DNA from: Isoetes taiwanensis
Taxonomy: Eukaryota; Streptophyta; Lycopodiopsida; Isoetales; Isoetaceae
Reading direction: 5' to 3'
Assembly: GCA_021234155.1 (NCBI GenBank)
Contig: JAJEKV010000005.1
Location: forward strand, 10,164,572-10,228,571
DNA length: 64,000 nt
Positions 47,446-57,854 of the stretch are shown in pieces. Both the position numbers and the translations under genes were made by a program. The notes under the pieces were generated by a model. The model made no database searches. It saw only the letters and a list, made by a program, of their open reading frames with translations, and was not told where the DNA came from. Position 1 is the stretch's first letter. Each line of letters opens with the position of its first letter.

Positions 47446-49370
47446 ATGATGGCCCGCACAAAACAGACTGCTCGGAAGCCTCGTGGGAGCGAATCCTCCA
47501 GCGCCAGCGGTTCTGGCCTCTTTCAGAGAGTCCTTCAAGAACGCCTTTTCCGGGAAGGCGAATCCTCTTCGGTTTAAGATGCGAGTGGTCGGATCCGGGC
47601 GACCACACGGAGATCATAGGCGACGGCCGCCGGACATCATGCATCAAATCCTAGAGGAGATCGTGATGGAGGAGGAGAGGACCAGGAGCAACGGGAGCCG
47701 ACGGGGCAGCCAATAGTTGAAGAGCAGACTCGGACCGAGACCCACCTACTGGGAAGAACGGGGAGAGAAAAACGGCTGACGCCCGACTCTTAGCCCCCAG
47801 AAGAAGCAGATCTTGGCGCCGCTTCATCGCCAAGTATGAAGCCGAGAGAGCCACGGAGCAGAGAACTAAGAACAGGGAAGACGACCCAACCATCGCCGAC
47901 GAGCCAAAGAAGAGGAAGGCCAAAGCCATTAAAGCAAAAGCGGGGATAGGTTCAATACGCTGTGACGCTTTATACCTGGAATACGATGAATTGTATGATC
48001 TGGCACAAATTTGTCAGATAAAAACGCAAAAATACTCACAAAAAAACAATTCGGGCTGTCGGAAGATTTTCGCAGACGCGAAAAAAAACAACTATATCAG
48101 CGACGACGAAAAATTTTTCGTCTGTGAAAACCTTCAGAATCGCCGCACGCCGAAAACCAAAATTTTTCGCAGACGCCGAAAACAACGCCACAACAGACGC
48201 TGACTTTTTCGCGACGCGATTTAGTTGTACAGACGCGAAAATCTTCCGCCGGAATTGTTTTTGCCGTGATTTTTTGCCGTATTTTTTTTTGAACACCGCT
48301 ACCGCTTTGGCGCTGACGCCGAATGAACCGATAGCGTCTGTGAAAAAAATTTTCGCGACGCTATCATAAGCTTTTCTGCACGCCGAATGTCGCCTGTCCT
48401 TTCGCGCCGCGATTCTTTCTATTTCGCGTACGCGAAAAAATTTTCGCGTACGCTTTCACGAAGGTTTCGCGTACGCGAAGATTTTTTTTTCCGGCCGGCG
48501 AGGTATTTATACGTTAAATACGTATTTTATTAAAAAATACGTATTTTTTAACTTTATACGTCAGAAATTTTAATTTTGTACGTATAGAACCTATCCCTGA
48601 AAGCAGGCAAGAGAAAGGTTGTGAAGGTCGGGAAGCGAGCGGTAGGGCCCGTCATCAACGAACCATCAGGCGAAGAGACCCCGCCCTCTACCGATTGGGG
48701 ACGAGGATTACGTCCCCAACACGTAGGGGGCGAAGTTCTTTCAAAACCCCCGCCCGTGGAGAAGGAAGTCCCCGAGCAGGTGGCAGAGGAACAAGACCAG
48801 TCCGGGCAGGCGCCGAAGCCCCCACCTTTTCCGACGTGGGATAGGGTTAAAGCCCCGCGACCACAAAGGGAGGCGTATGTGATAGACCCGATCAAGGTCT
48901 ATCAGAAGAGGATCAGAGAGCACAACGCTTACATGGAGAAATGGGAGGCGTATAACGCTTATTATCAGGAGCACAGGGTTAGAGCGATCGAAGGCGGACA
49001 CCCGACAAGAAGCCAGACCTTGAAGCCGCCGCCACCAAAGCCCAAGCCTCCCAGAGCACCAGGAAAGAAGCGGGCCGGCAGGAAAAAGTCGGAGGACAGA
49101 GCCCTCAAGGAGATCCGGCATTTCCAGAAGAGTTACGGACTCTTGATCCCCCGGGCACCATTTCAACGATTGGTTCGCGAGGTCATGCAGGAGTACAACA
49201 CAGACATGCGCGTGACAGATGAGATGTTGTTGTGCTTACAGGAGGCAGCAGAAGCAAAAATAGTGCAGCATTTCGAGGATTCGACGGCCTGCACAGTGCA
49301 CGCGAAGAGGGTTACCCTCATGAGGCAGGATATGTATCTTGCCAGGCACATCAAGGGAGAATGCCCTTGA
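47446..49370 (+). pseudogene. histone H3-like cargo gene of the Ty3 element (broken by indels and a TIR insertion)
   Basis: The ATG at 47446/47449 opens with MARTKQTARKPRGSESSS: the first ten residues are those of canonical H3 (A1 to K9 conserved, P at position 10). A long low-complexity, charged linker follows, with frame changes (stops near 47572 and 47714), then a 655-bp TIR element (47943-48597). The downstream frame (48600-49370, no Met) has a Pro/Lys-rich linker with a helical segment ([20 protein letters not shown]) and ends in a complete H3 fold: [11 protein letters not shown] (alpha-N), [15 protein letters not shown] (alpha-1), [20 protein letters not shown] (loop 1/alpha-2), [20 protein letters not shown] and [11 protein letters not shown] (alpha-3). 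LLIPRAPF and VTLMRxDxxLAR resemble plant CENH3, while loop 1 has the length of ordinary H3. Without the insertion the product would be about 420 residues. It lies between primer binding site and gag, so it belongs to the element. Confidence 0.85.
47943..48597. mobile_element. non-autonomous TIR element, GGGATAGG family, copy 2
   Basis: Begins GGGATAGGTTCAATACGC and ends GTATAGAACCTATCCC. It aligns along its length with the element at 13894-14485 (shared TGAATTGTATGATCTGGCAC-like and TCGGAAGATTTTCG phrases, GACGCGA-rich core, TACGTATTTTATTAAAAAAT-like 3' part). It interrupts the linker of the H3-like frame between KAIKAKA and KAGKRKV. The flanks AAAGCAAAAG and AAAGCAGG hint at a target duplication. 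Confidence 0.8.
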
Positions 49371-49385
49371 AACCTTTTTGTAAAT

Positions 49386-49391
49386 AATAAA
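49386..49391 (+). terminator. polyadenylation signal after the H3-like gene
   Basis: AATAAA begins 16 bp after the TGA of the H3-like frame, in an AT-rich setting (TTTTTGTAAATAATAAACAT). Together with the upstream TATA box it suggests that the cassette was an independent transcription unit. Confidence 0.5.
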
Positions 49392-49515
49392 CATTTTTGT
49401 TAATATAAAGAATTTTTGCGTAGATAAAGCGTCAGATCTTATTTAAATAAGTTAAGATATCGATTTCTAGCTTTTGTTTTAGTTGAATTGGAACTTTGAG
49501 CAAAATTGAGACGAT

Positions 49516-49780
49516 GTCTCACACGTCGCGCCAGGACAGAAAATGAGATTCTCATTTTCGGGCTGGGCGCAACGTGTGAGACCATCCCCAAAAGTGCCCA
49601 AAACAGCTCCAAATCGACCAAATAAGGGGTCAATTCTGCCTAACTCGACGATTTAGTGGAATTACAGCCTTAGATCACCCAAATTGAGTAAGCCTAGCCC
49701 AATTAGGGCCCATGTCACACACGTCGCGCCAGGAGAGAAAATGAGATTCTCAAAATCGGTCTGGGCGCAACGTGTGAGAC
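49516..49780. promoter_or_regulatory. paired 67-bp palindromes upstream of gag
   Basis: Copies at 49516-49582 and 49714-49780 start 198 bp apart and are near-identical to the pair at 46997-47263. All four are exactly 67 bp. They lie 503 bp and 303 bp before the gag ATG. Confidence 0.85.
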
Positions 49781-49960
49781 CTCGTACCATTTTCTTCACC
49801 AAATGATCTCCAAGTGGTTACAATAGGTTCATTAGTTGTTCTTAGCATGCTCAAACCCTAGAAGTAGTCTTCAAACTCGCAATTGCACCCTTTAATAGAT
49901 CAGAATCACCTAATCTCAGTAAATTCTAGGTCATCCAAAAATTAGGGTTTCCCCCTTTTC

Positions 49961-49968
49961 TATAAATA
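49961..49968 (+). promoter_or_regulatory. TATA box upstream of gag
   Basis: TATAAATA lies 122 bp before the gag ATG, in the same arrangement as for the H3-like cassette. This suggests that gag-pol could be transcribed from an internal promoter as well as from the LTR. Confidence 0.5.
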
Positions 49969-50082
49969 AGTCCCCCATTTCTCATTTAGCACCCTGCAAG
50001 TTTGCTCTCCACTGCTTAGGCGATCTTCCAGCTCCCTGAGGCGCTTCTGCATCCGTCTGTTACTCCCTTCTTCGCTAGATCA

Positions 50083-51526
50083 ATGGCCACTGCTGACTTC
50101 AGGCGATGGTACAGCGCCAGTGCCCATGCTGCCGAGGCGGATGTCGACGACATCTTCCAAGTCTTTGGGAAAGAAATTGATATCCAAGCCACGCTAAATG
50201 CAACCCCAGCATATAGGCAAGTGCTAGCAGAGTTTCAAGCTAGGGTAGGACCCTCCCTTGTTCAGGTCCCCCCTTGCATAGGATATTTCGTTCCCCGGCC
50301 ATCCCTTCAAGCAGCCTTGGGCGATGTCCCCAACATCGCCAAGTACCTAACCAACAAGGCGCAGAGACTGCCAGACTACATGGTCCTGTCAGCCAACAGG
50401 ACCAAGTATTTCTCTTACACCGCTGCCCTAGCTATCTTCTTATCCCACCGCGCCGAAAACCCAATGGGGGCAACCTCTATCCCTCCGATGGAGGTGGACC
50501 CCATAGCAGCCCAAGCAGAAGAGCAGGTGCTTCTGCAGTATCAGCAGGAGCAAGAAGCAAGGGAAGAGGAAGAGGAGTCGGACGACGAGGAATACACGGA
50601 GCTCGACTCAGATGAAGAACGGCGCCAAGCAGAGCAGGAGTTGATCAACTTCGAGCGGAGCCGGCATGGCATCAGAGTTGCTCCCCCACTCGGGCTAGGC
50701 ATCACAAGCCTAGCCCCTATCATCATCAACGGAGAGGAGTATCTACTCCTCAGCGACATCCAGAACCTCCCCGAATGCAGGGAGAGGGAGCTCAGATTGG
50801 ATGAACTGCTCCACCAACTGCGGCAGACCGACATGGACGACTTCATCGTCCGGGGAGTCTCAGACTTCCCGCTTCAAGGCAGAGGAACACACCAGATGGA
50901 CGACAAAGAGACACCAGGGCCTCTGACTACCAGAAGAAGGTAGATTCCGCATTGGGCAATGTATGGAAGGCCCGGAAACTGGAACAGTTCTCGGGGGAGA
51001 ACAGTCGGGTTAGAAGCGTAAGCATGGTCGGGATCTAAATGAGTGAGTACGGCAATGCTTATGGCATGAAGGATAAAGACAAAGGAAGAGTGGCAACAGC
51101 CAACTTGAAAGGAGCTGCACGAATTTGGTGGAAGGGTTATGCAAAGGCACACGGCTTAAGCAGGGATGCTTGTAAGTTCAGAAAGTTTGCTAAAGCCTTC
51201 AAGCGCCATTACGTCCCGAGGGAACATAAGTCTAGTATGATGCAAAGAGTTCTACTGTGTTGCAAAGAAGGCAACAAATCTGTCCAGAAGTATACGTAAG
51301 AATTCATGAGGTCGAGGTCAGATGTGCCAAATTGGGTGAGAAGCATGCAGTAGAAAGCTATATTGAGGGGCTGAATGAGGAGATCCGCAAGCTTGTGAGG
51401 GCAATAAACCCTAAGACAGTATTGGAAGCAGAGTCCAAGGCTATAAGCTTGCAAGGGACGGGACCTCAGAATAGCGGGCAGAGGCAGCAGATTTCCGTGA
51501 CAAAGGCAAGGCGACAGAAGCTATAG
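50083..51526 (+). pseudogene. Ty3 gag, frameshifted
   Basis: The first frame (50083-50943, 286 codons) starts MATADFRRWYSASAHAAEAD. It has a matrix-like N-terminal half and a very acidic segment (REEEEESDDEEYTELDSDEE, residues about 163-182). After its stop, gag continues in other frames: VWKARKLEQFSGEN, EYGNAYGMKDKDKGRVATAN, LKGAARIWWKGYAKAHGLSR and FAKAFKRHYVPREHKSS (retrotransposon gag capsid domain, to 51299), then VESYIEGLNEEIRKLVRAIN (51257-51526). A CCHC zinc knuckle would be expected between 51530 and 51900, but only disordered remnants (CPSRKSGG) remain. At least three frame breaks make it non-functional here. Gag would build the cytoplasmic particle in which reverse transcription occurs. 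Confidence 0.85.
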
Positions 51527-51899
51527 CCCTAGAGCAACAAAGTCCAGTCCAGCTAGAGCCCCATATGGTGGCAAACTGTGGGAAACAAAGCAGGAGAAGA
51601 AGGTGTGTCCTTCAAGGAAAAGCGGAGGGGTCAAACTACTCCAAAGCAAAGGCGATCCTTTTTGCAGCGATGCCCAAGGAAAAAGAGACAGAGTGCATAG
51701 AAAAGCAGCCTTTGCTTCAGTGTGCTTCCCAAAGCCATAGGACGCCGAACCCGCCCTTACGCCATGAGTGCAGCGCTTAGCTGAGTTGGGAGATTGGGAC
51801 ACTGCAATGACGACGACGGCGAGGAAGCCCGCGACTACATTCAGGGTGAGTGTCATATCTTTGCCGCAATAGATACAGAGCAAGCAGAGAGCCAGTATA

Positions 51900-53975
51900 A
51901 AGTGGGAAGGCCAAGACCAAGTCCTTCATAGTCTTGATAGACTCAGGAAGTAGCCATAACTTTGCATCCCCCAGAATGGTTCAAATGTTGAAGTTGAAAC
52001 CACTAAAGTCAAAGCCAAGGCCCGTTGTCTTAGCAAGTGGAGCAGTAAGGCAGACGGCAGGTAAGAGAATCAACTTCGACATCGACTTGCCAGGGATTAA
52101 TATCCAGATGGGGGCAGAAGTAATGGGCATTGGCAAGTACGACCTGATCATAGGAATGGAGTACCTTGGACCAGCAGGGGCCATTATCGATTGTGGAAAG
52201 CGGAAGGTGACCTTCCCAACACCCGACGGCAAGATCATCGAGATCACAGGTAAAGAAGTTGTTCCCATCATGCAGTGCATGTCTTCTAAGCGGCTGTTCA
52301 AGTGCATCAAGAGCGAACAGGTGGCATACATCTTCAAGCTTGAGATTGACGAGCTTGAAACAGAGGAAAGCAAAGAAGACAGGGTGCTCAGCAAGTTGCC
52401 GAAGCAAATAGCTCAGCTGATCTCGGAGTTCCATGGTCTCTTTCCAGATGAGATCAAGCAGCTTCCTCCTTATAGGGGAGTCGAGTGTGAGATAGCACTC
52501 GAACCAGGAGCAAAGCCGACAAGCAAGGCTCCATATAGAATGACGACGCAGGAGTTGACGGAGCTGAAGAAGCAATTGCAGGAGTTGCTCGACCTAGGCT
52601 TCATTAGACCTAGTGTCTCGCCATTTGGAGCGCCCATTCTCTTTGTAAAGAAGAAGGATGGCAGTTTAAGGATGTGCATAGACTATAGGCAGTTGAACAA
52701 GCACACCATTAAGAACAAGTATGCGCTCCCCAGATCAGATGACTTGATGGATCAACTCCAAGGTGCAAAGGTCTTCTCCAAAATCGACTTAAGGTCAGGT
52801 TATCATCAGATCAGGATAAAGGAGGAGGATATCCATAAGACCGCCTTCAGAACGCGGTATGGGCATTATGAGTTCACGGTAATGCCTTTCGGCTTATCGA
52901 ATGCCCCCGCGACGTTCATGAGGCTCATGAACGACATCTTCAGGGAGTTTTTAGACACCTTTGTGATTGTATTCTTTGATGACATTTTGGTGTATAGCAG
53001 ATCCCTTGAAGAGCACGTACAACACTTGAGGAGAGTGCTAGAGAAGTTGAAGAGGCACCAGTTGTACGCCAAGTTGTCGAAGTGTCACTTCGCAACGGAG
53101 AAGGTGGAATACCTTGGTCATGTGATCTCAGCAGAAGGAATCTCGACGGATCCTGCCAAGATTGAGGCCGTCATTCAGTGGCCGGCGCCGAAGAACGTGC
53201 ATGAAGTCAGAAGTTTTCTAGGCCTAGCAGGGTACTACAGGAAGTTCGTGAAGAACTTCGCTAAGATAGCGGCCCCGTTAACAGACTTGACGAGGGCGGA
53301 GAAAGTGAAAGATTGGGCAGAGCATTGGCACAAGAAAGCCCAAGCAGGGTTTGAATTGTTGAAGGAAGCTTTAACAACCGCCCCAGTCTTAACCCTGCCG
53401 GACCCGGAGAAAGATAAGCTTATAGCCACAGATGCGAGTAAGATAGCTACAGGTGCAGTGCTCATGCAAGAAGAGCGTGTGGTAGCGTATGATTCCAGGA
53501 AGATGAACGACGCCGAAACGCGCTACCCGACGCATGATCAAGAATTGCTTGCGGTTGTCAGGGCATTAAGAATTTGGAGGCACTATCTTTTGGGAAGGAA
53601 GTTCCAGTTGGATACAGACCATCAGAGCCTCCAGTATGTATTCACACAACCACACCTCAACCTGAGGCAGAGAAGATGGATGGAGTTCCTTGAAGAGTAT
53701 GACTTTGATATAGTCTACAAGCCAGGGAAGCTCAATGTGGTAGCGGATGCGCTTTCAAGGCACCCCCTGACAACTAGAGTGCATTGCAATGCAATTTCGA
53801 CGCTCTCCAGCGACTTTGGTAAGAAGATTGAAGAGTCCTTGCCAACAGATGTGGATTTCAAGGAAGTATGGGCAAGCCTCTCTAGGGAGGCTAGAACAGA
53901 TAAGGAGCGGGAAGCCTTTAAACATTATAAGAAGGAAGGCAACCTGTTATACCATAAGAACAAGTTGTGCGCGTG
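51900..53975 (+). pseudogene. Ty3 pol: protease, reverse transcriptase, RNase H
   Basis: One open frame. The aspartic protease motif is [11 protein letters not shown] at about 51934. Reverse transcriptase has [78 protein letters not shown] and the catalytic FFDDILVYS near 52975. RNase H has [46 protein letters not shown] and [11 protein letters not shown], so its acidic residues are present. The domain itself is uninterrupted and catalytically plausible. The frame is lost about 200 bp beyond RNase H, near 53975, by a net +1 change, before the integrase zinc finger. The product copies the element's RNA into DNA. Confidence 0.93.
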
Positions 53976-54754
53976 CCGAATCATCAGGTGTAAGGAAATT
54001 GATCCTCCACGACACGCACAACAGCCCAATAGCTGGCCATGCGGGATTCATGAAAACATATTTCAAAGTGCGCAGCAGCTATTATTGGCCAGGAATGAAG
54101 AAGCAAGTAGCTCGCTACATCAGAGAATGCCAATTATGTCAGCAGACGAAGGCAGAGCAGCTTCGAATTCCAGGAGCATTAGAGCTATTGGCGGTGCCAA
54201 ACGCTAAGTGGGAGGTGATTAGCATGGATTTCATCACAGGACTCCCAAGGACCGTAAGAGGGAAAGATGCGTTGATGGTAGTAGTCAACAAGTTGTCGAA
54301 AATGGCACATTTTGTGCCTTGCAGGACCACAGATACAGCTATGGATACAGCGAAGCTCTTCACCAAAGAGATTTTCAGGCTTCATGGCATGTCAAGGGAG
54401 ATTATCTCCGACAGGGATCCGAAGTTCATGAGTGCCTTCTGGCAAGACCTCTTTACGACGATCCAGACAAAGCTATCCATGAGCACGGCATATCATCCTC
54501 AGACGGATGGCCAAACGGAGCGGACCAACAGGATTTTAGAAGACATGCTACGAAACTATGTCTGGAATAAGCAAGGTATGTGGGAAGAATTTATTCACTT
54601 GGTGGAGTTTGCATACAATAGCACCAAGCAGGAATCATCCCAAATGTCGCCGTTTATGATTAATTACGGCTATCAGTGCCTAACTCCAGACACTTGGCAC
54701 AACCCCGTGTCAAAAGTGGAAGTTTCGCAGCAGATGTTGGCCGATATGCAGTAG
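53976..54754 (+). pseudogene. Ty3 pol: integrase core
   Basis: Continues pol in the next frame. The HHCC zinc finger is [16 protein letters not shown] with CQLCQQTK. The DDE catalytic core shows D in VISMDFITGLPRT, D in IISDRDPKFMSAFW and E in STAYHPQTDGQTERTNR. The frame ends at a TAG (54752-54754) that replaces an expected Gln codon, since the same frame resumes at once. Integrase inserts the cDNA; here the 5-bp CCCAT duplications are its footprint. Confidence 0.92.
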
Positions 54755-55414
54755 CTTGTGGAGGAGGTTCGAGGGTATTTGCTAGCAGCAAGAAGTCGAC
54801 AGAAGAGCATCGCCGGCAAGCATCGAACAGTAAGAGAGTTCAAAGTTGGAGATGATGTTTGGCTCAAGATCAAGGTGAAGCAGGCGAAGCTCAGAATCGA
54901 GAATTGCAAGAAGCTTGCTCCAAGGTGGGCTGGACCTTTCAGAATAGTCAAGAGAGTAGGTAATCAATCCTACAAGCTAGACTTGCCAGCACACCTAAAG
55001 ATTCATAAGGTCTTCCACGTGAGTTTGTTGAAGAAGCACACTCCAAATCCAGACGAAGTCTTGGACTCTCCAACGTTGTTGGAAATGACGGAGGAGCAGC
55101 TGGAAATAGTTCCAGAATTGATTCTTGATAAAGCTTTCAAGAAAACGAGGAGATCAGAATTCCTCCAGTATTTGGTCAAGTGGAAACACTTACCAGTGGA
55201 AGACGCGACATGGGTACTTTACGAAGATTTAGTGAAGCAAGTACCCACGGTTTATGGAGCAATGGGACGGCAAAGGTCATCTCCGAAGAAATCGGCTGTG
55301 CATGTCGATTTGTGTAGATTAATTCTATGTATAGTTAAGATTAATCACGCGATGCAACCTATGCTAGGTATGGGTCGCGTTGTGGCCAGACCGATGATGA
55401 GACCACCACGGTGA
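54755..55414 (+). pseudogene. Ty3 integrase C terminus: GPF module and chromodomain
   Basis: Same frame as the integrase core, after the in-frame TAG. It contains RTVREFKVGDDVWLK, the GPF/Y module (PRWAGPFRIVKRVGNQSYKL, residues about 55-74 of this piece), KIHKVFHVSLLKKHTPNP, and a chromodomain at about residues 117-163 (ELILDKAFKKTRRSEFLQYL, VKWKHLPVEDATWVLYEDL) with the conserved Y/W positions (YLVKWK, TW). Chromodomains on chromoviral integrases are known to bind methylated H3 and steer insertion to heterochromatin. It ends in TGA at 55414 after a basic tail. Confidence 0.9.
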
Positions 55415-56172
55415 TCTCTAGGGTGTGGTGTAATGTCAAGGTAGGCATGACCGCCGTTTTGGGCTTGGCAGTGGAAGGTAGATTAGGAAGTCTACTCTTT
55501 CCACGAAGTAGGCGACCCTCGAGAGAAAGGAGGTCATGAAGGAATGCGATAGGAAAAGCACCTCTAGCCCCATATATGCTTTGATAGGAGGAATCAGGCC
55601 TTCACGCCCCATATATACGCCAAGGACCTATCCTCCACCGGGCAACTAGGGTGTAGGCATGAGCGCATATAGGCATATAGGCGATGTCTCCACGGCCATA
55701 ATGGAAGATTCACCCGCTTCCCTACGTAGGAGATTAGCCATGCATCCATGTAGATAGGTGGGGTGGTCACCATATAACCAAAATTTTATTAATAATTAAA
55801 ATGGTACTAACGTAAAAATAACCGCAGCCAATAGAGCTCCGGGAGGGCAAGGAGGTCGAACTCTGAAGACTTGCAACACAAATTTTGTTGGAATGTGTTG
55901 CAAGGAATGAAGAGTACCTCGGACGTTAATTTTAATTTTGATAAACTTAATTGTCATGTTAAGTGAAGTATTGAGTAACCTGTTTTAATGATGTTATGAA
56001 GTGATAAGTTATTTCATAATATAATGGCGTGATAATGTCCTAAAAATATTACCTTAAGGTAATCTTAATAAATGTGTAAGTATTATAGTAGTTATAGCAT
56101 GTATCAGGTTGATTGCAGGTTAGGATGATCCCAAGGTGGGGAGACCCACGATGCTGCGGACAACATCATTTC
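55415..56172 (+). other. non-coding 3' region of the Ty3 element
   Basis: No coding signal. Several ATATAGGC/CCATATATG phrases recur. A first AAGGTGGGGAGA copy at about 56132 precedes the actual polypurine tract. Confidence 0.6.
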
Positions 56173-56185
56173 AAGGTGGGGAGAA
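56173..56185 (+). other. polypurine tract
   Basis: AAGGTGGGGAGAA abuts the 3' LTR and would prime plus-strand DNA synthesis. Confidence 0.9.
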
Positions 56186-57854
56186 TGTGACGTTCCAGGA
56201 CAGTATACGGTCCCAGGACGTATATTGTACTGCCTCGTCACGCGTACACGCCACCCCGACTGACGTGTACGCCAACGTGTAGCTAGGCTAGTAGCCCTAG
56301 GGGGCAACGTGCAAGGAGTGTGCATTTATTAATGTGCACATTAAACAATGTGCACATTCACTTAGGTGCACATTTTCCCATGTGGCCACTTCATGCCAAG
56401 TGGGCCACACCCATAGGTGCAATTAATGTGCACATTCTCCAATGTACACATTAATGTGGGCACACATTTCCATGTGGGCACATTTTGCCACCTATCCATT
56501 AAAGGCAAGTGGGCCCATTCCCAATTATCCCACATGCCTAAAGGGGATAATTGGAAACCCTAGCCAACCCCTTGTCTATTAAGGGAGAGAAACCCTAACT
56601 TGCCCAATTTTCGTTTCTAGGGTTTTAGAACTCTGTTTTGGCTGCCTCAACAAATTAAAACCGCCTCCGACTGGCCTGCGAGAGAATTGTACCCTTAGTT
56701 TCTCTTGATTCAAGCGTTTCAGCAGGATGGTCGAGCTCAGGTCAGGAGGAGTCCCTCAAGGATCAGGTATTTAGGCAATTTAATAGCTTAAACCCTCTTT
56801 TAGCCATCGAACCAGTAGGTTTAGCCTCTTAAATTGCCCATAGCAGCCCTCTAGATCTCTAGATAGCAGATTCTAACTAAAGAACCTAACTCTATGTTGT
56901 AGATTAGATCTAGTTCTTTAGTTCTCTGTGAAGTATATGGATGATGTATCTCTATGAACTCCTTGTATTGGGAAGGGGGTGTAGAGACCTAAAGCTTTGT
57001 AGTTGATGCTCCTAGAGTAGCCTCTCTAGCACACTGTAGATTCGGCCTGTGTACAAGAACCACACCGGGTTGTGGGTGAAGGGGCCAGACTGGCTGAGAA
57101 GGAGGTTCATGTCCTGACTCTTGAACGATCCCTCTGGTGTGTAAGGCCTACCAGGGATCATTGTGACTAGGTCTAATGGCTCACCACTGAGTGCGGGTGA
57201 GGCATGGACTCGACACCCGTGAAGTGGTGTACACTTTCCAGTGGGTTCAGTCGACTACGGGCAGTGGCCCTCTAGTCACCTTGAGTCAGCATGGAGATCT
57301 CTGGAGGGAGTGATCCCTTCCTGCCCCATAGGAACTGGGAGGATGAAACCCAGGAATAGCCCTTCTGGCTATGCATCCGGCGGGCTACAGTCAGGTCCCG
57401 ACACTTTTCAGCCTACTCTGCAAAGTGTGCACAGGAGGGGCGGATGGAGTGGACAACCCTATGCCATGTTCATATGCCAGCCAAATCCATTGCCATGAAT
57501 TCTGTCTGCAATGAACTCTGGAGACCCAAGCCGTCAGTCATCCCTTTGAGTCTGAGCCTTGGGTAGGATTTCCCATATGTATCGTGCTGATCATTGTCTA
57601 TGCAGATGTTGATGGACCACCCTTCGAGGTGGATATGTGCTTATGTTATACATTGACATGTATGTTTACGCTTCCGCAGCTAGGTAGGCCCTGAGGGAGA
57701 CGGGGTAAAATGACCCCTTCACTCTTCCCACTGGAACCGATCCACATTCATAAAGTTGTTGTGGAGGGCCCCTCAGATCGGCGTGGAGCTGGTATGGGGA
57801 TGAACTCGTTTGTATACCGGTGGAGTGCAATCAGATGCAGTAGGGGACGTCACA
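56186..57854 (+). repeat. 3' LTR
   Basis: 1,669 bp, the same length as the 5' LTR, with identical TGTGACGT...ACGTCACA ends. Differences from the 5' LTR cluster near 56650-56690, 57185-57250 and 57735-57850. Confidence 0.95.

Larger units (their letters stand above)
45121..57854 (+). mobile_element. full-length Ty3 chromovirus LTR retrotransposon with an H3-like cargo cassette
   Basis: A 12,734-bp element with two 1,669-bp LTRs, perfect 5-bp target duplications CCCAT (45116-45120 and 57855-57859), a tRNA-iMet type primer binding site and a polypurine tract. Internal order: an extra H3-like histone cassette (47338-49391), gag (50083-51526), protease-RT-RNase H (from about 51900), integrase, then a GPF module and chromodomain (to 55414). 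The protease-RT-RNaseH-integrase order and the C-terminal chromodomain assign it to the chromoviruses of Ty3/Gypsy (Metaviridae). The LTRs differ at a few dozen positions by eye (about 2-3%), clustered in a few spots. Frameshifts in gag and pol, an in-frame stop and a nested TIR element make this copy defective. Confidence 0.95.

Noticed and set aside
47338-49391. The H3-like gene as an ordinary host histone gene that the retrotransposon landed next to
   Set aside because: It lies between the primer binding site and gag, inside both LTRs and the CCCAT duplications, and shares the palindrome pair and leader phrases with gag. A separate later insertion of a host gene is less likely but not excluded.
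45121-57854. An endogenous pararetrovirus
   Set aside because: LTRs, a primer binding site, a polypurine tract, a 5-bp target duplication and an integrase with DDE and chromodomain identify a Ty3 chromovirus.
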